Below are positions 12,261 to 25,988 of a DNA stretch of 64,000 nucleotides, piece after piece. The position numbers and the translations under genes are program-made. The notes below the pieces were generated by a model. That model saw only the letters and a program-made list of their open reading frames with translations. It was not told the origin of the DNA and made no database searches. The stretch covers positions 95,702,330 to 95,766,329 of the forward strand of contig CM049307.1 of assembly GCA_026874595.1 (NCBI GenBank), written 5' to 3'. Position 1 is the first letter of the stretch. Every line of letters begins with the position of its first letter. Origin of the DNA: Sipunculus nudus (Eukaryota; Annelida; Sipuncula; Golfingiida; Sipunculidae).

Positions 12261-12846
12261 GACACTTAATGTTAACGAACGGACGAACCGGGGGTATCCT
12301 TATGCACGGGCGTATAAAAAGGGTAAAAGGGGGAGGAGGGTCACATTTTTCCACATATGCAGGAGAATATACTTATTTTTAACAGAGAATAGAAGCAAAG
12401 TTCAAGTACATTTTCAATAAGAGTATCACTAAATTTTGCACAATTGCATGATTGAAAAAAGTTATCTTGTATATAGAGAAGTGTGGGTCATATATATCAT
12501 AAAAGTGAATGTTGGTTGATACCAGTTCCAGTTTTTTGGGTTTTTTTTTAAGTGTAAGCTGCGACCAATCCTCGGATTGGCTCACAAATGAACCACACTT
12601 GTGCACATCTGTAGGCATACGACAATGACAAAACTATTGATTTACACAACACAAACCGACAGATTTGTCAGTCCCAGTCAATATCACAATATTAATATCA
12701 TAGTGATATATTTCCATTTTTTCGAGTATACCGGCTCCATTAATTTAAAAAATATATATTATATGTACATGCTTGGAAGTTCTCTTATACGCACACCCAC
12801 ATAAATTATAAATATGATGTATATGGATATACATTGACAATATGAT

Positions 12847-12904
<58 letters not shown>

Positions 12905-14930
12905 CGTGAGGTGACAGTTTGATGAGCACACACTACATTAAGTCATATCACCATTGGTTGCTCTGGAGGCGGACCAGCCTTGAACGTATCTGCAACCACA
13001 AGGTCACAGTTAATACATGTTAAGTGGAGATTTCATGAATCATGTTCATTTTATAAACAACGTACAGTAGTTCGTGCTTTAGGTCGTTATTATGCAAATT
13101 AAATTAAGTATGAACACAAGGTCAAAATCAAGTGTTTACGCGAATCACTCGGCTTTAGTGTACACTGGAACTGCACTGCGCAGTCAAGGGTGTTTTACTT
13201 TTCAATTATGACATGCTTATCTACTTAAGACGCCTAGAAACATAAACAATTTCGCAAAATATTGCTTAAGCTAACACTTTATTGTGCATACGATAAATCC
13301 GGTTTATAAATGAGCCCAACGTTGCATGTCGCTCCTGGGTGCCGGCAGGTGGTGTTGGCGTCGGAGCAGAGCGATCTTGCAGCTGGTACGACCGACACTA
13401 AGTTGTGTTTTATTTGAAAGAGATTCAAACCCGAATACCGATCCTGCTTATGTTAGTGGAGTGAAGAAAGACTGGTGTAACAGATAAATTATCAATAGTA
13501 CAGGTAAGTTGAGTGAACAGAGTGATTAGATCTAATCATATAGTGTATGTGTTTTTGTGTGCTGTTATGTTTGTGTTTTTGTATGTGGATAAATGTATGT
13601 GTGGTTGAATTATATGCATGTTTATATGTGTGGCTGTGTGTTTGAAAATTGTTTTGCGTGGAACAGATATGGCTTATCAATCCGTATCCCGTGATCATGA
13701 AAGGATTATATGTAAAATATCAAATATTAAATATATATAACTGACATGTTTTAGGTAATCGTTGCTATAATATATATTATAGCCCTGGAATAGTAACTGA
13801 TTATTACATAATAATAATATAAAACTATTCACTCCTTGCAGTGGTCAGCCTTTAATCATTGACGATTTAAATTACATGTAGCGTATGTTTCTAAATACTC
13901 ATTCAACACATTTACCTTATTTTACATTTTAAATATTTTGTTTAAAAAATCTACCATTGGCTTCATTTTAACCCGTATGCCACACATCTATAGAGAGGAA
14001 ATCCGCCTACACAAATACTCAGTGATCAGTTCTACGCTGTCGACTCTGTATCGGTGAAGTGCGGATGACGCACGGTGTATTCAACCTTACACTATCAGGC
14101 TAAGTAACAGAGGGTACTTGTGACCGTTGATACTCTGCTGTCATGCCATCTGATGTATACGGTGATGTCATGACATGATGTCTCACCCACACATCGCAGT
14201 CCGGGCACATGAAAAAAAAAACATGGTATATTGTAATCACGGTACGACATATTTTCAAAAACAACAGAATAGACAGGCCTTCTGTGTCTACTGTACTGCA
14301 TTCCCAAAAACTCTTTGTTCATGTATCTTAAAACATATAGGTATGTTGCAATACCATATCTAGACGACTCATGCCAAATTACAGGAATAAAAACCATGCA
14401 ATGTTATAATTCTGACTTAATAAAGGTTACCACAGTGACACACAAATGCCTCTACACGTAAGTAAAATTATTTATCTATAATACTTATTTCACCAGGATA
14501 ACCTATTAAGCAAAATCAATATTTGTTTAGGGTCCTGTGTTCAAACGACAATCAGAGTATATAATTTATTCAACGTTTGTAAACATTCAAATACATAAGC
14601 ATACATAAAACCATGTTAGAATGTGATGTATGAACATAGCAGATGAAATACAATGTCTGTGCATAAGTCTACAAATCAATGAAAATATTGATGATTTCAT
14701 TTTTTAAAGGTGTTGAAAATTACCTAAAAAATCATAAATTATGTTATTGATAATTGTTAAAGTAACGATGACTAATACGGACCATAACTTACACTTTTTT
14801 TTATGGTGGAGGCAATCGCCCCCTTTTTTTAATGCTGACTTATCTAATTCTTAACTATGTACATCTGCAGGGTTTCCGTCTGTGTTTTTCTGGACTACAT
14901 GACAGGGCGGTAGCACTCGCTTCCTATCAT
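12261..14930. other. Intergenic stretch with simple repeats only
   Basis: It holds a (TA)n run at 12849-12901 and TG-rich sequence at 13540-13640. A GC-richer patch lies at 13320-13400. No exon, RNA gene or recognisable transposon protein was seen on either strand. Confidence 0.5.
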
Positions 14931-14934
14931 TTTT

Positions 14935-15265
14935 ATTTTATATCCTGGTGTCACCCAGGCCCGGTGTCTCCCGCACCTGCGGGTCCTGAGTGTGTAATCA
15001 TCCCCATTGCTGGGTCATAACACCGAGGAACCCTCCAAAGACGCAATCGTATGTGAGTGATAACTGACACTGTTATTATGGCACTGGTTTACTGCTTGTA
15101 CAACGCATTCGTCTTTGAGTGACGCACGACCTTTCCGTTGGCCTGCAGAGCGCTCGGTCTGGGTTGTGGTCGACCGTAAAACATCTCACGGCTCCTCGGC
15201 CGATACTCGGAACTTACGATCTGTGCTCTGTTGAGTCCAGTGTTCTCCCTTGACCACAGAAGCCG
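14935..15265 (-). mobile_element. SINE-like repeat, minus orientation
   Basis: It matches the reverse complement of 16560-16805 in several blocks: ATCCTGGTGT, CGCACCTGCGGGTCCT, AAAGACGCA, GTGAGTGATA and CTGCAGAGCGCTC. A related piece occurs at 34790-34930. The opposite orientation and shared order mark a dispersed family of probable tRNA origin. Confidence 0.6.
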
Positions 15266-15714
15266 TTTAAATGCAAGGTTTAACATGCGACTGGAACACA
15301 TCAATTATTTAAATGCATTTAAAAGATGATATTTTGCTGGGCAAAAATGTAGATGCGCCTTTCACCATGTAGACCAACATTTTAAAAGTTTGTTTGGACG
15401 TTCCAGTTGACATCCTTATGTTGAAAAAGTATAAATAATAAAGTCGGCCGCACGTGGACCACCATCCAAAGCCATTTAATAGAATAGTATTTGTTTTTGG
15501 GAAAGATGGCTAAAAATATACCCTTTTAAATTGCATTTTTTTTAATTTTCACAGCTTGGAAGGGGGATATCTCCTCAATACTCTCCCTAGTATAGCTGTA
15601 ATTAACTTCATGAAAACACAATGTAAGTTTGTATTTTCATTGGTTAAAATAAAAAAAACATTTTTGTAAATATTTTCCTTAACCTGAAAATATAAAACGG
15701 ATAATATTAAAAAT

Positions 15715-15760
15715 TATAATAATAATAATAATAATTATTATTATTATTATTGTAATAGTG
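15715..15760. repeat. (AAT)n/(ATT)n microsatellite
   Basis: Imperfect AAT repeat followed by its complement, which could form a weak hairpin. Confidence 0.8.
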
Positions 15761-16127
15761 ATTGTTACTATTATATTTATCATTTTATATATATGTAAAC
15801 AAAAAAATTATATACACAATTCAAAAATATTAATTTTTCTTGAACTCCATCAACCGCTAACCCAGCACCAGCGCCCCCTGTTCTAAAATTTACGTATCCT
15901 CCACTGATTCAAGAATGTGAGGTGCACAAGAATGAAATAATTCATTAAAAACTGTGCTTTTACGCATGTGGGACATGCAATTCACATGACGGTTTTCTCT
16001 TCCCAAATTTCCCGACAAACATAAACCGTGCAGCTGATTTATTATTAAAAATAAACTGGCGTATGCTTTACGATAACTCTCTGATATAATTGTAAACAAA
16101 GTAATTTTTATAGATTTATTTCAGTAG

Positions 16128-16131
<4 letters not shown>

Positions 16132-16210
<79 letters not shown>

Positions 16211-16239
16211 GAACACAGTCGGTTCTCTCCGTCATCTGC

Positions 16240-16284
<45 letters not shown>

Positions 16285-16290
16285 AGTAAA
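16132..16290. repeat. Compound (TA)n microsatellites
   Basis: Two TA runs (about 16132-16207 and 16242-16286) are separated by about 35 bases of unique sequence. A GA-rich stretch (16300-16335) follows. Confidence 0.9.
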
Positions 16291-16559
16291 ATAAACATGG
16301 AAAGAGCGAGAGACAGAGAGGGAGGGAGGGGGAGAGAACGTTCGTATTTGTACATTACTTATGTTTCACTGATTTGACTTCGTAAAGATGAGTCTTGTAT
16401 GTTTTTTAAATGTTATAATTATAGGAAGGAGATCCATGGTGCTTGTTCTCAAGGAAAATTAAAGAGGAATTATTCCTTCCACTGCACAAGTAAAATCTCG
16501 CGAAAGTAAACCAAATTAACGCCAAATTTATTATTAATAAGCTAAAAGATCGTGCTTAC

Positions 16560-16805
16560 TATTTGTAGAGCGCATGAATTAAAGCCAGGAGGTCGTGAGT
16601 TAGAAACTCAGTCGAGGCCGTGAAATTTTCACGGTCGGCCCCCACCAAGGTTGAGCGCTCTGCAGGCTTAATGGGTATCACTCACAAAATAAGTGCGTCT
16701 TTGGGGTGTTCCATCGTATATTACCCAGCCATGGTGATGAATATACACCTAGGACCCGCAGGTGCGGTAGAGGCCAGGCCTGGATAACACCAGGATACAA
16801 ATTAA
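16560..16805 (+). mobile_element. SINE-like repeat, plus orientation
   Basis: The head reads GTAGAGCGCATGAATTAAAG and then GAGTTAGAAACTC, which resemble the A and B boxes of a tRNA-derived promoter. The body matches the inverted copy at 14935-15265. No target duplication was confirmed. Confidence 0.6.
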
Positions 16806-18541
16806 ATTTTAGGAGGCGAGTGCTTCAGCCTTGTCATGTATTCAAAAACCGATATTCAACACGCAGATTTATATACTTAAATTTAGAACTAGATAAGAAA
16901 GCATAAAAATTGAGGTAGTTATCTCTGTCACCAAAGGTGTGACTTAGGTATTGTGTTACATATTCCAGTAGCCAGATGATTTTTATGATAATTTATTGTT
17001 CATTATTATGGAGTATTATGTTTAGATAGTAGCTTAAGATACTAGTAGTTCGTTAAAGGACACACGTGTCTCGTTAGATGTTAATTTCAGGTCAGTTTTG
17101 TTATTAGAGAGCACACGTGTCCCGTCTGATGTTAATTTCAGTACGGTTTAATTTAGACGGAGCCGTCCCTGTTTTGGCGATCACAGGTGTTTGTTGTAGA
17201 TGTCAAAGGAAGTGCTTCTGTGTAAGTTAGATTTTCTCACACACTGTTACTAGAGGCGTTTCCGTATTAATATTGGCGCAGTGATTGACGGTCGGCGTAA
17301 TTTGGAATTATGACTGGCCGGAGGAAAATCGGGAGTTGTGACATCAGCAAGCATTTATAAGGAGTGAAATAAAACATTTTGGACAACAGCCTGTTTCAGC
17401 GTACCGTGTGAGGTGTAGACTGACGATACCTACAGCAGTCCTGGGGCCGGTCTGCATATATGTTAGAGTCTACATGTGTGGATGGTCGATATCTTAGGAA
17501 GGCCACAAGTTATTTCTCTGTAAAGGACTTCAGAGTAAATAAGGCATTTTTGCCGACGTACTGGTAATCTGGCGGACTGATACTTTGTGTGTGCGCTTCC
17601 AGGAACAGATGGAGGAACTTATATTTACGCATTACCGAAGAGGTGCAGGATATTGCTGTGTGAAATTTTATCATGGTACCAGGTCTTGATGATTCCAGGA
17701 GACATCAACTGTGGGAGACTGTGATTCAACGTTCAGAAAGAATAGTCTGTGAATGGTACGTGGACTTTGAAACGTGAATATACAGTGAGAGATTGAGGAT
17801 TATAGAAACTCCGTGAATACAGGACAGTGTTACATCCCGGTGTTATATGTGTGTGCGATAGCCAAGTGGTTAGGAACCGAGTGATCAGGAACTTTGCTGT
17901 TTGCCGTCATGATTTGACTCTGTATTTATGAGTTTATTTTCTTTATTGGTGTAAAGGGAGCGTCTCTTCAGAGAATTTAGGTAACTTTTTTTAACATATA
18001 TTATGAACACAGGTCTTATTTTTTGTCGGGTTTTTTTTTTGTGGGTTTTTTGGGGGGATTGAGAGTACGTATGTATGAGTGCAGCTAGTTTGTTTGACTC
18101 TCAAAAGAACCTGGACGTTCACATCTTTACTTGTGTGACATCTCCACCAAAAAAAAATCATTTAAAAACGGAGATCACATTCATCACTTTACACCGTTAT
18201 ATTTCCCTGTCATTTTTTACCCACTAAGAAGAGATATCGTTCTTACAGTGATGACGTTAGCGGCGCAATGGGCTGCCCTGTCAATCAAATACGACCGAGA
18301 CATCTAAATAACTTCTGCGTTAGCAGAAAACAGTCTCATTTCAGGCAGCCAGTAAAAGCCGACTACCGACCGGAGACTAACTACACTGCCAGTATACATG
18401 ACTGGGGGGACGACCGTGAATTAGTTATATATATTAGCGCAAGATGACAGCATCAGTCCGACATACCAACCGGACCAGTCTGTATTTGAATATATTTGAT
18501 GACAGTGAGGATACAATTGTTTCTTTATTAGTGAAAACTAG
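16806..18541 (+). other. Upstream region of copy B; promoter and first exon probably here
   Basis: No coding sequence is seen. A CACACGTGTC motif followed by GATGTTAATTTCAG occurs near 17062 and again near 17113, and a weaker third copy near 17186. A TTATATATATTAG stretch lies at about 18424. Any of these could belong to the promoter or to an untranslated exon, but nothing decides between them. Confidence 0.35.
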
Positions 18542-18562
18542 TTTTTGTTATGTTACAGGATG
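18542..18562 (+). promoter_or_regulatory. Probable 5'-UTR splice acceptor just before the copy B start codon
   Basis: The sequence TTTTTGTTATGTTACAG ends at 18558 and the ATG follows one base later. Copy C has the same TGTTACAG-G-ATG at its start (62440 down to 62430, minus strand). This suggests that both genes carry an untranslated first exon upstream, spliced to the base before the ATG. That exon is not located. In copy C a TTTATATATC stretch (62474-62465, minus) could alternatively be a TATA box with a very short leader. Confidence 0.45.
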
Positions 18563-21500
18563 AAGCTGTTCTTGCTGTGCTGTTTCCTGGTATACGCTGT
18601 CGCACGTGGTCAAACAGGTAACTAAATTCTCACTTTGCATTTATAGGCAAATGTTACATAAGTCTCTTACATTCTCCCATATAATTAATCAGAGTAAACG
18701 TCAGCAGCGCCCACTCAGATACAGGAATTTTCTAAAATAATGTATACCTGTTGTTTTTAATGCAGATATATCAAAATAACTAAAGATTTCACTATAATTA
18801 AGTAAAATGATTTCTTTATCATGTTAACATAATAAAACTAGTTCATTTTCTGCAAAATATTAACATCATTACAATAACATGCAAGATTAAATCAGTTCAG
18901 GAAACATTTTGATTCCATGCAAAAACCCCGAACATCCAGCATTCAGCCGGCAACAGCTGTATCAAGAACCGTATGAAGCATAACATTGCACATATAAAAA
19001 AGAAAAAAAGCCTGCAGCCTTCCAGCCCCGTTTTCAATTAGCACCCAACTCGCATTTTACAACAAGTTCAGCAAGCATTCACCAGCATATAACTATAAGA
19101 AAAAAAACGAAACTCCATAATATATTTATGAGTGTACTCATGTACATGCGCCAGTATCTTTGTGGCTGGAAACTAGTGTCATGCATTGCAGAGCATTCAC
19201 CTGACGCGTTATAGGCCTACGATTTAACCAACAATATCTTTGGAAAGGAATAAACGTCGCCGATATATCATATGAAAAAGCATAGCCAATAACGAAGGGT
19301 AAATAAGTTCTGCTGCATTATTCCCATGGACCCTGTGTGGCGTCTTTTCCGTACAAAACACGTCATGAAGACGTAACAAAGGTCTTCGGAATTGCTTCTC
19401 TAAACTATGGACAAGAAAAAAAAAATCATACGAACACGTGTATACTGGTAAAGACTCTACATATGTTTAATGTTTAAATATATTTCAAATACTTCTTCAG
19501 GTTTAAAAATAGTTATGACACCACTTAGTAGATCAAGCTTGTATTGTAATTCTTAATAAATACTACTAATAGATTTGCTCAATTAAAATTTGATGAAACT
19601 CATTTTCCTGCAACAATCAGACCAAAATGGCGCTTCCCAGTGTGAAGTATTGAAAGTGCAGTGACTGAAATCGTTCATTTCTTTGTTCTCTATTTTTATT
19701 TGTAAAGCGGAACACCACGTGACCATCCGAGAGGTATCCCAGACTTCCCAGTTGGCGTCACCTGACGACCTGCACGTGCAGTTTACTCTGAACGGTAGAG
19801 CTGTCACCCTCCGTCTGAAACGTAACGCAAAGATCGACGTCAATGCCCCCGTCACATTCGAAGATGGAAAAGACCCGAGAGGAAAATCCAAGAAGAAACA
19901 GGTAGGACCGCAAACTATCTAAATTATTAATTAAACGTTTATCATATCATTCATTTAACTAATAATTCTAAACATAACTCATTTTGAGCAACTGCAACAC
20001 TGAAAATTGCTAAATTGCAATAAAGCCGGCGACCATATGTATTTACAGGCAAAGGCGGTCTGAACTAGTTAATTTATTGATTGTTTATTTTCACTTTATT
20101 CATGCGGAAAACACTTTTCTTACATTGACTTAAACATAACTATATTATGTCTCAGAAGGATAAAGCAGCACTGAGAAAATATAAACACTCAGCGAATGTC
20201 AGTACCAAGAATTTTTAAACGTGATACGCTGCTTTGTCATACGATTTTCTTATACGCTTATACGCTAATATCTTATACATCCATGAAAAATTGGATCAAA
20301 TTATGTAAACCTATGTAATGCTACAGTTTTACTCATCTCATTATTCAGGACCAAGAGTGGCAAAGCATTATAAACCTTTTCCATTGCGCCACCTGCCGGC
20401 GTTAAATGACACTGAGTATTCTGATCTGGTAATTTGACAAAACAAATAATGTTTTGTTATATTGAAAATGACAAATAAGAAAGTTCTTCCTTATCTTTCT
20501 TTGAACCTCTGGCTTATAAAAATTCCATTTGACAAAACAAAACTATAGTCTTTACTCTCTTATATGTCCCGAACACAGCATGCAATGATTAAGTGGAGTT
20601 CGCGTGTTAGTGGTCAACTAAACTGTTAGGTATTTGTATACAGTAGAACCTCGAATTTCCGTATCTTGTTTTTCCGAAAATTCATTTCTATGAAATTGAA
20701 ATTGAGGAACCGAAATTAACTTCTTTTAACTGGAAAGTAGAATTACGACATTCTGAAAAAAATATTTTCCCAAAATACCGAATGTGATTCTGTGGATTAC
20801 TGGTTGAGCGGCTTTCACTGGCCCGTGAAGAATAACAAATGGCCCAACCACCGCATCTAATTAAGCATTAATACGTTATTGCGAGCTTTTGTCGCTTAAT
20901 AACGTTACTGACAGGATCTGGGATCGGCACATTGAAACATTGATACGCTAATGTTTTTCCTGTTCCACGGTAGTAATTGTATTCTTACTGATAAAATGGT
21001 GTACTTCGCATATCCGTAACCTCAAATATCCGAAAAAAATATATTCCCCCCCCCCCCTAAAAAAATTAATCGGATATTCGAGGTTCTATGATTTCATCTT
21101 TAATCTTTACAGAATGTTCAGCTGTATCAGGATGTCAAGAACTTTGCCACCATTTCAACAAAATCTGTCCTGAGGAATGGAGCCTTCAAGAGAGAAATGG
21201 TAAAGTGTTAAAAGACAATAATTTGATAATAAAAAAAATCTGGATAAGAAAAATAACTCTGGTCATATAACCCTGCATCAGTTCGTCATCTGATAATCTT
21301 ACAAGTATAAATATGACTATTCGTCCGGATTAATTAATGATACATCAATATATAACCTGTAGTTCAATATCTAGACTTAATACAAAGCATATGGTTCTAT
21401 CTGAAGCGTCTATTTGCTTAAAGGGTTTGTGTACATATCCCAATACTGTTTAATATTAATAAAATTCCAATATTAAATGAAATATATCGGAACATGTCCC

Positions 21501-24500
21501 ACTTACTGAAAGCTTGTGGCATGTCAAGAAATTGTGTTAAGGACTGTACGCTACTGAATCCCAAAAATATTTTTTCATTGCACAAATTTGGAGCATTCAT
21601 GTCTGAAATATTTGCACAGATTAGCTTCCGGTAAAAGGACTTTAAATGTTCCAATTAATATTTATTGTTTTTTTGTTCATACAGCTTAGCACATATGAGC
21701 TCAATCCGGGTTCTTTTTCGTCACTGCATAAGTGTGAACGGTGACATAAAAATCCAAATACTTTAATCAGACAAACTGTACTCTCTGTATTTTAGCATGG
21801 AAGTTTCGAACATGGGAATGGTCATTTTTCACTCGAACCTATAAGAGGTGGTAGTCATGGCAATCATGATCACGTGGTTAGGAAGATTAAAGTCAAGCGT
21901 GTCAAGGGGAAGAAAGGTGAGCCAGGGAATATAATCCAGATCATGATTTTTTATACAACGAGGGAGCCCAAAGCGTGATGCATTTACTTTACTTCACGTA
22001 TGTATAGCTGTAGAGATATTCAGCAAATAGAAAAAAAGCATCCCAGAAGGTATTCAAATTATTATTATTATTATTATTATTATCATTATTATTATTATTA
22101 TTATCATTATTGTTATTACGGGTTGTCTTCTTATTTGTAAATTTAATTATAACAGTATTAAAGGGGCCCAATTACCTATCTGACCTTTATAAATTAAAGG
22201 TAATACCACAGAGCTTTTATAAAAAAAAAACAGGCCAGAAAACGTGGACATCTCCGCACACAAGCTGTTTGATTTGTTTATATCAACCTGTTTATAATAT
22301 GTCGGGTCCGCAAAAATAATCAAAACAAATTCAACAAGGGCATCTAGCAGCAAGTCAGATAGGCCAGTGCTTTGCAAATACTCTTTTGCAACAAGTGACC
22401 ATTCTACCTCCGCATATATGCAGTCTACCACCTTTGGTCACAATTGGTTTTTTCTCGGTTTGTCAACATTGTAATATTTTTCAAAATGTTAACCATAAAA
22501 AAGCTCATAAATCCTTCACAAAGGCTTTACAAGAACACAACCAAAATTACCCTTGGATCATTAACATATACACAGATAAAGCCTGAAATTACATTAATTA
22601 TTTTTTTGAAAATGTAGGTGAATGGGCACTTTAACATCGTTCGTTTAAATAATATTCACAGGAATATACCCAATGGTGCCTGAATTTATCAGAAAAGACC
22701 GTAAACCAGAAAGAGAGAGGACACTAGACCGGAAGAAGAGATCAACTTCCGTCCAGGATTATCACGTGGAGATCATGATGGTGCTTGACTACACCGTGTG
22801 GGAGGAGTAGGTACAACATACCGAGATCACGTGATTCTGTTGATATTTCCTGTGGAGATCAATTATAACAATCCGGCTGACTGGATTTGCGTGACATATT
22901 GTCATGGCTCAATATTTCCATTTTATTTCCAGAAATACAATCATCGAAATTCTTAGCTTTCTAGTATCAGCAGGTAGGGCAGAGTTTTTAAAACTGGTTG
23001 AAGCTTAGTTATAACATGTTCTTCTTTAAAAAAGTTTAAAAAAACTAAAAAGGCATATTTTTGCCCGGGATGGCCACCATGTGGCTTGCCCGCTAGGTTC
23101 CTGTAAGCAGGAGTAAAAAAACAGTTTAAGAACGAAATATTGACAGATAGTATAATATTGTAAGGAGAATATAATTAATTTCATGTGTATTTGATATACT
23201 TCGAATGTGATTAAGTTCCTTTAACAACTCAGTCGACGATCTACAATTCTAATCCAAAGTATTTGAATGGTCTGTATTACCCACCTCTGTGTTCAATAAA
23301 TTATACCAGCGCCGCTGGTGTATTTAAAACTTGTAAGTTGTAGTGCATTGAATTTCAATGCCCATAATGATACCCTAACCTGAAGAGTTGTAAACTTGCG
23401 AGTCTGGGAAACCTTGCTCAACAATGGGAGTATTACAGCGAAAAAGAAAGGAGCATACCTTGGGTGCGTTGCAATTTAAGAGACATACCGTCATTTTATT
23501 TACAAAATTTTGATTTTTGTATGCTCGACCCGTGTACAAACACAAATATCAGCTCGTACTCTTAATGAGATCGATTCTGGGCTGTGTGGTTTAAATAAAT
23601 CAAGCGCAACCGACTTACTGAACAGACGATCGAGGACTCGACTTGTGAGAGTGCGATCATGACAGTAAGTCGGTTGCGCTTGATTATTGTGTCCAAGCAA
23701 ACTAAATAAACATGGGCGTTTTCTTGATTAGGACTTCAAGGAATAAGTAATATTTTGTGAGCATGCGCATGTTAAATGTTAACAGAAGGTGTTTCCTGGA
23801 AATGTAACAAATTTCGTTTGGAAAGTTTGACATATGGGACAAGTAGTCCCGGTGTAAAGACTTCAGATTACCCCATCTTTCAGGTTACCCCCCGGTAATC
23901 TGAAATCCCTGCCTTCCCAAAATGCTTCATTGGGAGATGTTCGTTTTGGCTACAACCGACTTCTTGCGGAATGGTGGCATTTTAACCAGTAGTGCAATGT
24001 TGGTCACATAGATAACTTGTCTAACTGGGCCATTTAAAACCAGTCACCTGTCTAAACATCCGGCAAGTGATACCGTAAACTCAATAGATTCAACCTGGGA
24101 ATAGCAGCATAAGAAATAAAAGTTAATTAATATTATTATAATTATGATAATTATTTTGATAATAATAATTATTATTATTGTATTATTATTATTATTATTA
24201 TTATTTTTATTACAATACATGTATATTATGGCAATATTTTTTTCAGGTTTATGGAAAAGACAAGTAACGATGAAGACCTCGCTATCTCGGAGATCCAGTA
24301 TCACTTCAGCCACATCCTAAACGGTGTAAGTATTACAGACGGTAACATTCTGAATGGTGAAGTATTACAGACGGTAACATTCTGAACGGTAAAGTATTAT
24401 AGACCGTAACATTCTGAATAAAATAAGTATTCAAGTAGCAACAACGTGAAAAGCGCAAGTACTGAAGACAATAACATCTTGGACAGTGTAAGACCAAGCA

Positions 24501-25924
24501 TTAAAGATGATACTATCCTGTACGGTTTATGGATTAGAGATGATTACAGGCCGTAACTATATTCTAGGAATATGAAAACACTGGAAAAGTATTTTGTTTT
24601 AAGAAAGAGGGTCAGGAGATGACATATCAATCATTGACATGGTAAGAGTCAACTAAATTTTAAGCATTAATTATCAAGGAGAAAATATAGGAACATTTTA
24701 ATGTTAGATACAAATATAATATTAAAACGTAAAACATTTAAAATAAAATATTGTTCCACACAGATTTATTTATTCTTTCATTGAAAAACATGCGAACATA
24801 ACATGAGCAAAATATGGTTATTCCCGTATGTCTTTTGAAACTGAAAAAGGTATTCATGTAAATTTGTGATTGAAGATGGACCTTGTGTACAGTGGAATCG
24901 AGGCTAGTCTCCATGGCTTCACGGTGTCCCTCTGGCTGAAAGGATTTCACATCGCAAAGGTCTGACGAATTATACAGTTTTCCTCTTTCAAACATGTTTA
25001 TTTTAGTCTTTACTCACTTGGGTTCGAATGCTTCCTTAGAAAAGAACTTATTATAGGAGCAGGAGGGACATGCGGTATTATCTGAATATTATATCTTTTA
25101 AATAGATTTGATAACATTTTTGTGTCGACAGTTTTACTGTGAACATCCTTTAAATTTTGTTGTACTTGACCTATTGCATTTTTGTAAGCTTTTCAATGTT
25201 TGCTTGTTTAAGTTAATAAATGATATATTACACCACTATAATTTTCGAAATTCGTGGTTTGCTTGTTGCAGACTGCGTCATCCTCCACGTGGTCTAACGG
25301 GTTCGTCCTTCTGTCCGGCAGTACTCCAGAGACTACCATTGTCAACCCAAGCGGAGTGCTATATAACATGAAGACCTGGTCCAAGCAAGACGGCAGGGAC
25401 TGGAATAACCCTGACCATTACATGTTGTGGACAAGGTAAAAATCCAGATAACTGATCTAACATCAAGATTATAATATCCAGGCAAAACTAGAAATCATTT
25501 TGACCAAAGAGGTTTTCAGTTAGGGCTAAATATCCTTATTAAAATGGCTACCTACCGGCCGTTCTATGTGCCAATAATTAGGCGGGCGACTGCTAGTAAG
25601 GTTTGGCAGATATCATACCCCAAAGATATTCAAAAGGAAGTCATGAAAAGATGATGGTCTGATTTCAACCATATTTGATTTCTGATGATCACTAATGTAA
25701 ATGAACCGATATTAAAAAGAGGGTTGCGGGCAATCGCGGATGGTGTTTTGAGACACCATGATATCTAGCGTAACTGACGGAGGGAAGAAGGGGAAAGCTG
25801 ATTTTGATGTAGCTTTACCCTAAAGCGTACAGCATACTCTCTCTCTCTCAATAGACTCACTCGGATTAACATTCGGTAAAAAGGTCAAATCAAACGCGCA
25901 TAAAGAATCAGCAAATTTCTTAGG

Positions 25925-25988
<64 letters not shown>

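Noticed and set aside
22799-22811. Premature stop (GAG GAG TAG) at the end of copy B exon 22662-22806
   Set aside because: The donor is GTAGGT at 22807, so the exon ends GAG GA and joins G TTT ATG, giving E-F-M-E. The apparent TAG is intronic.
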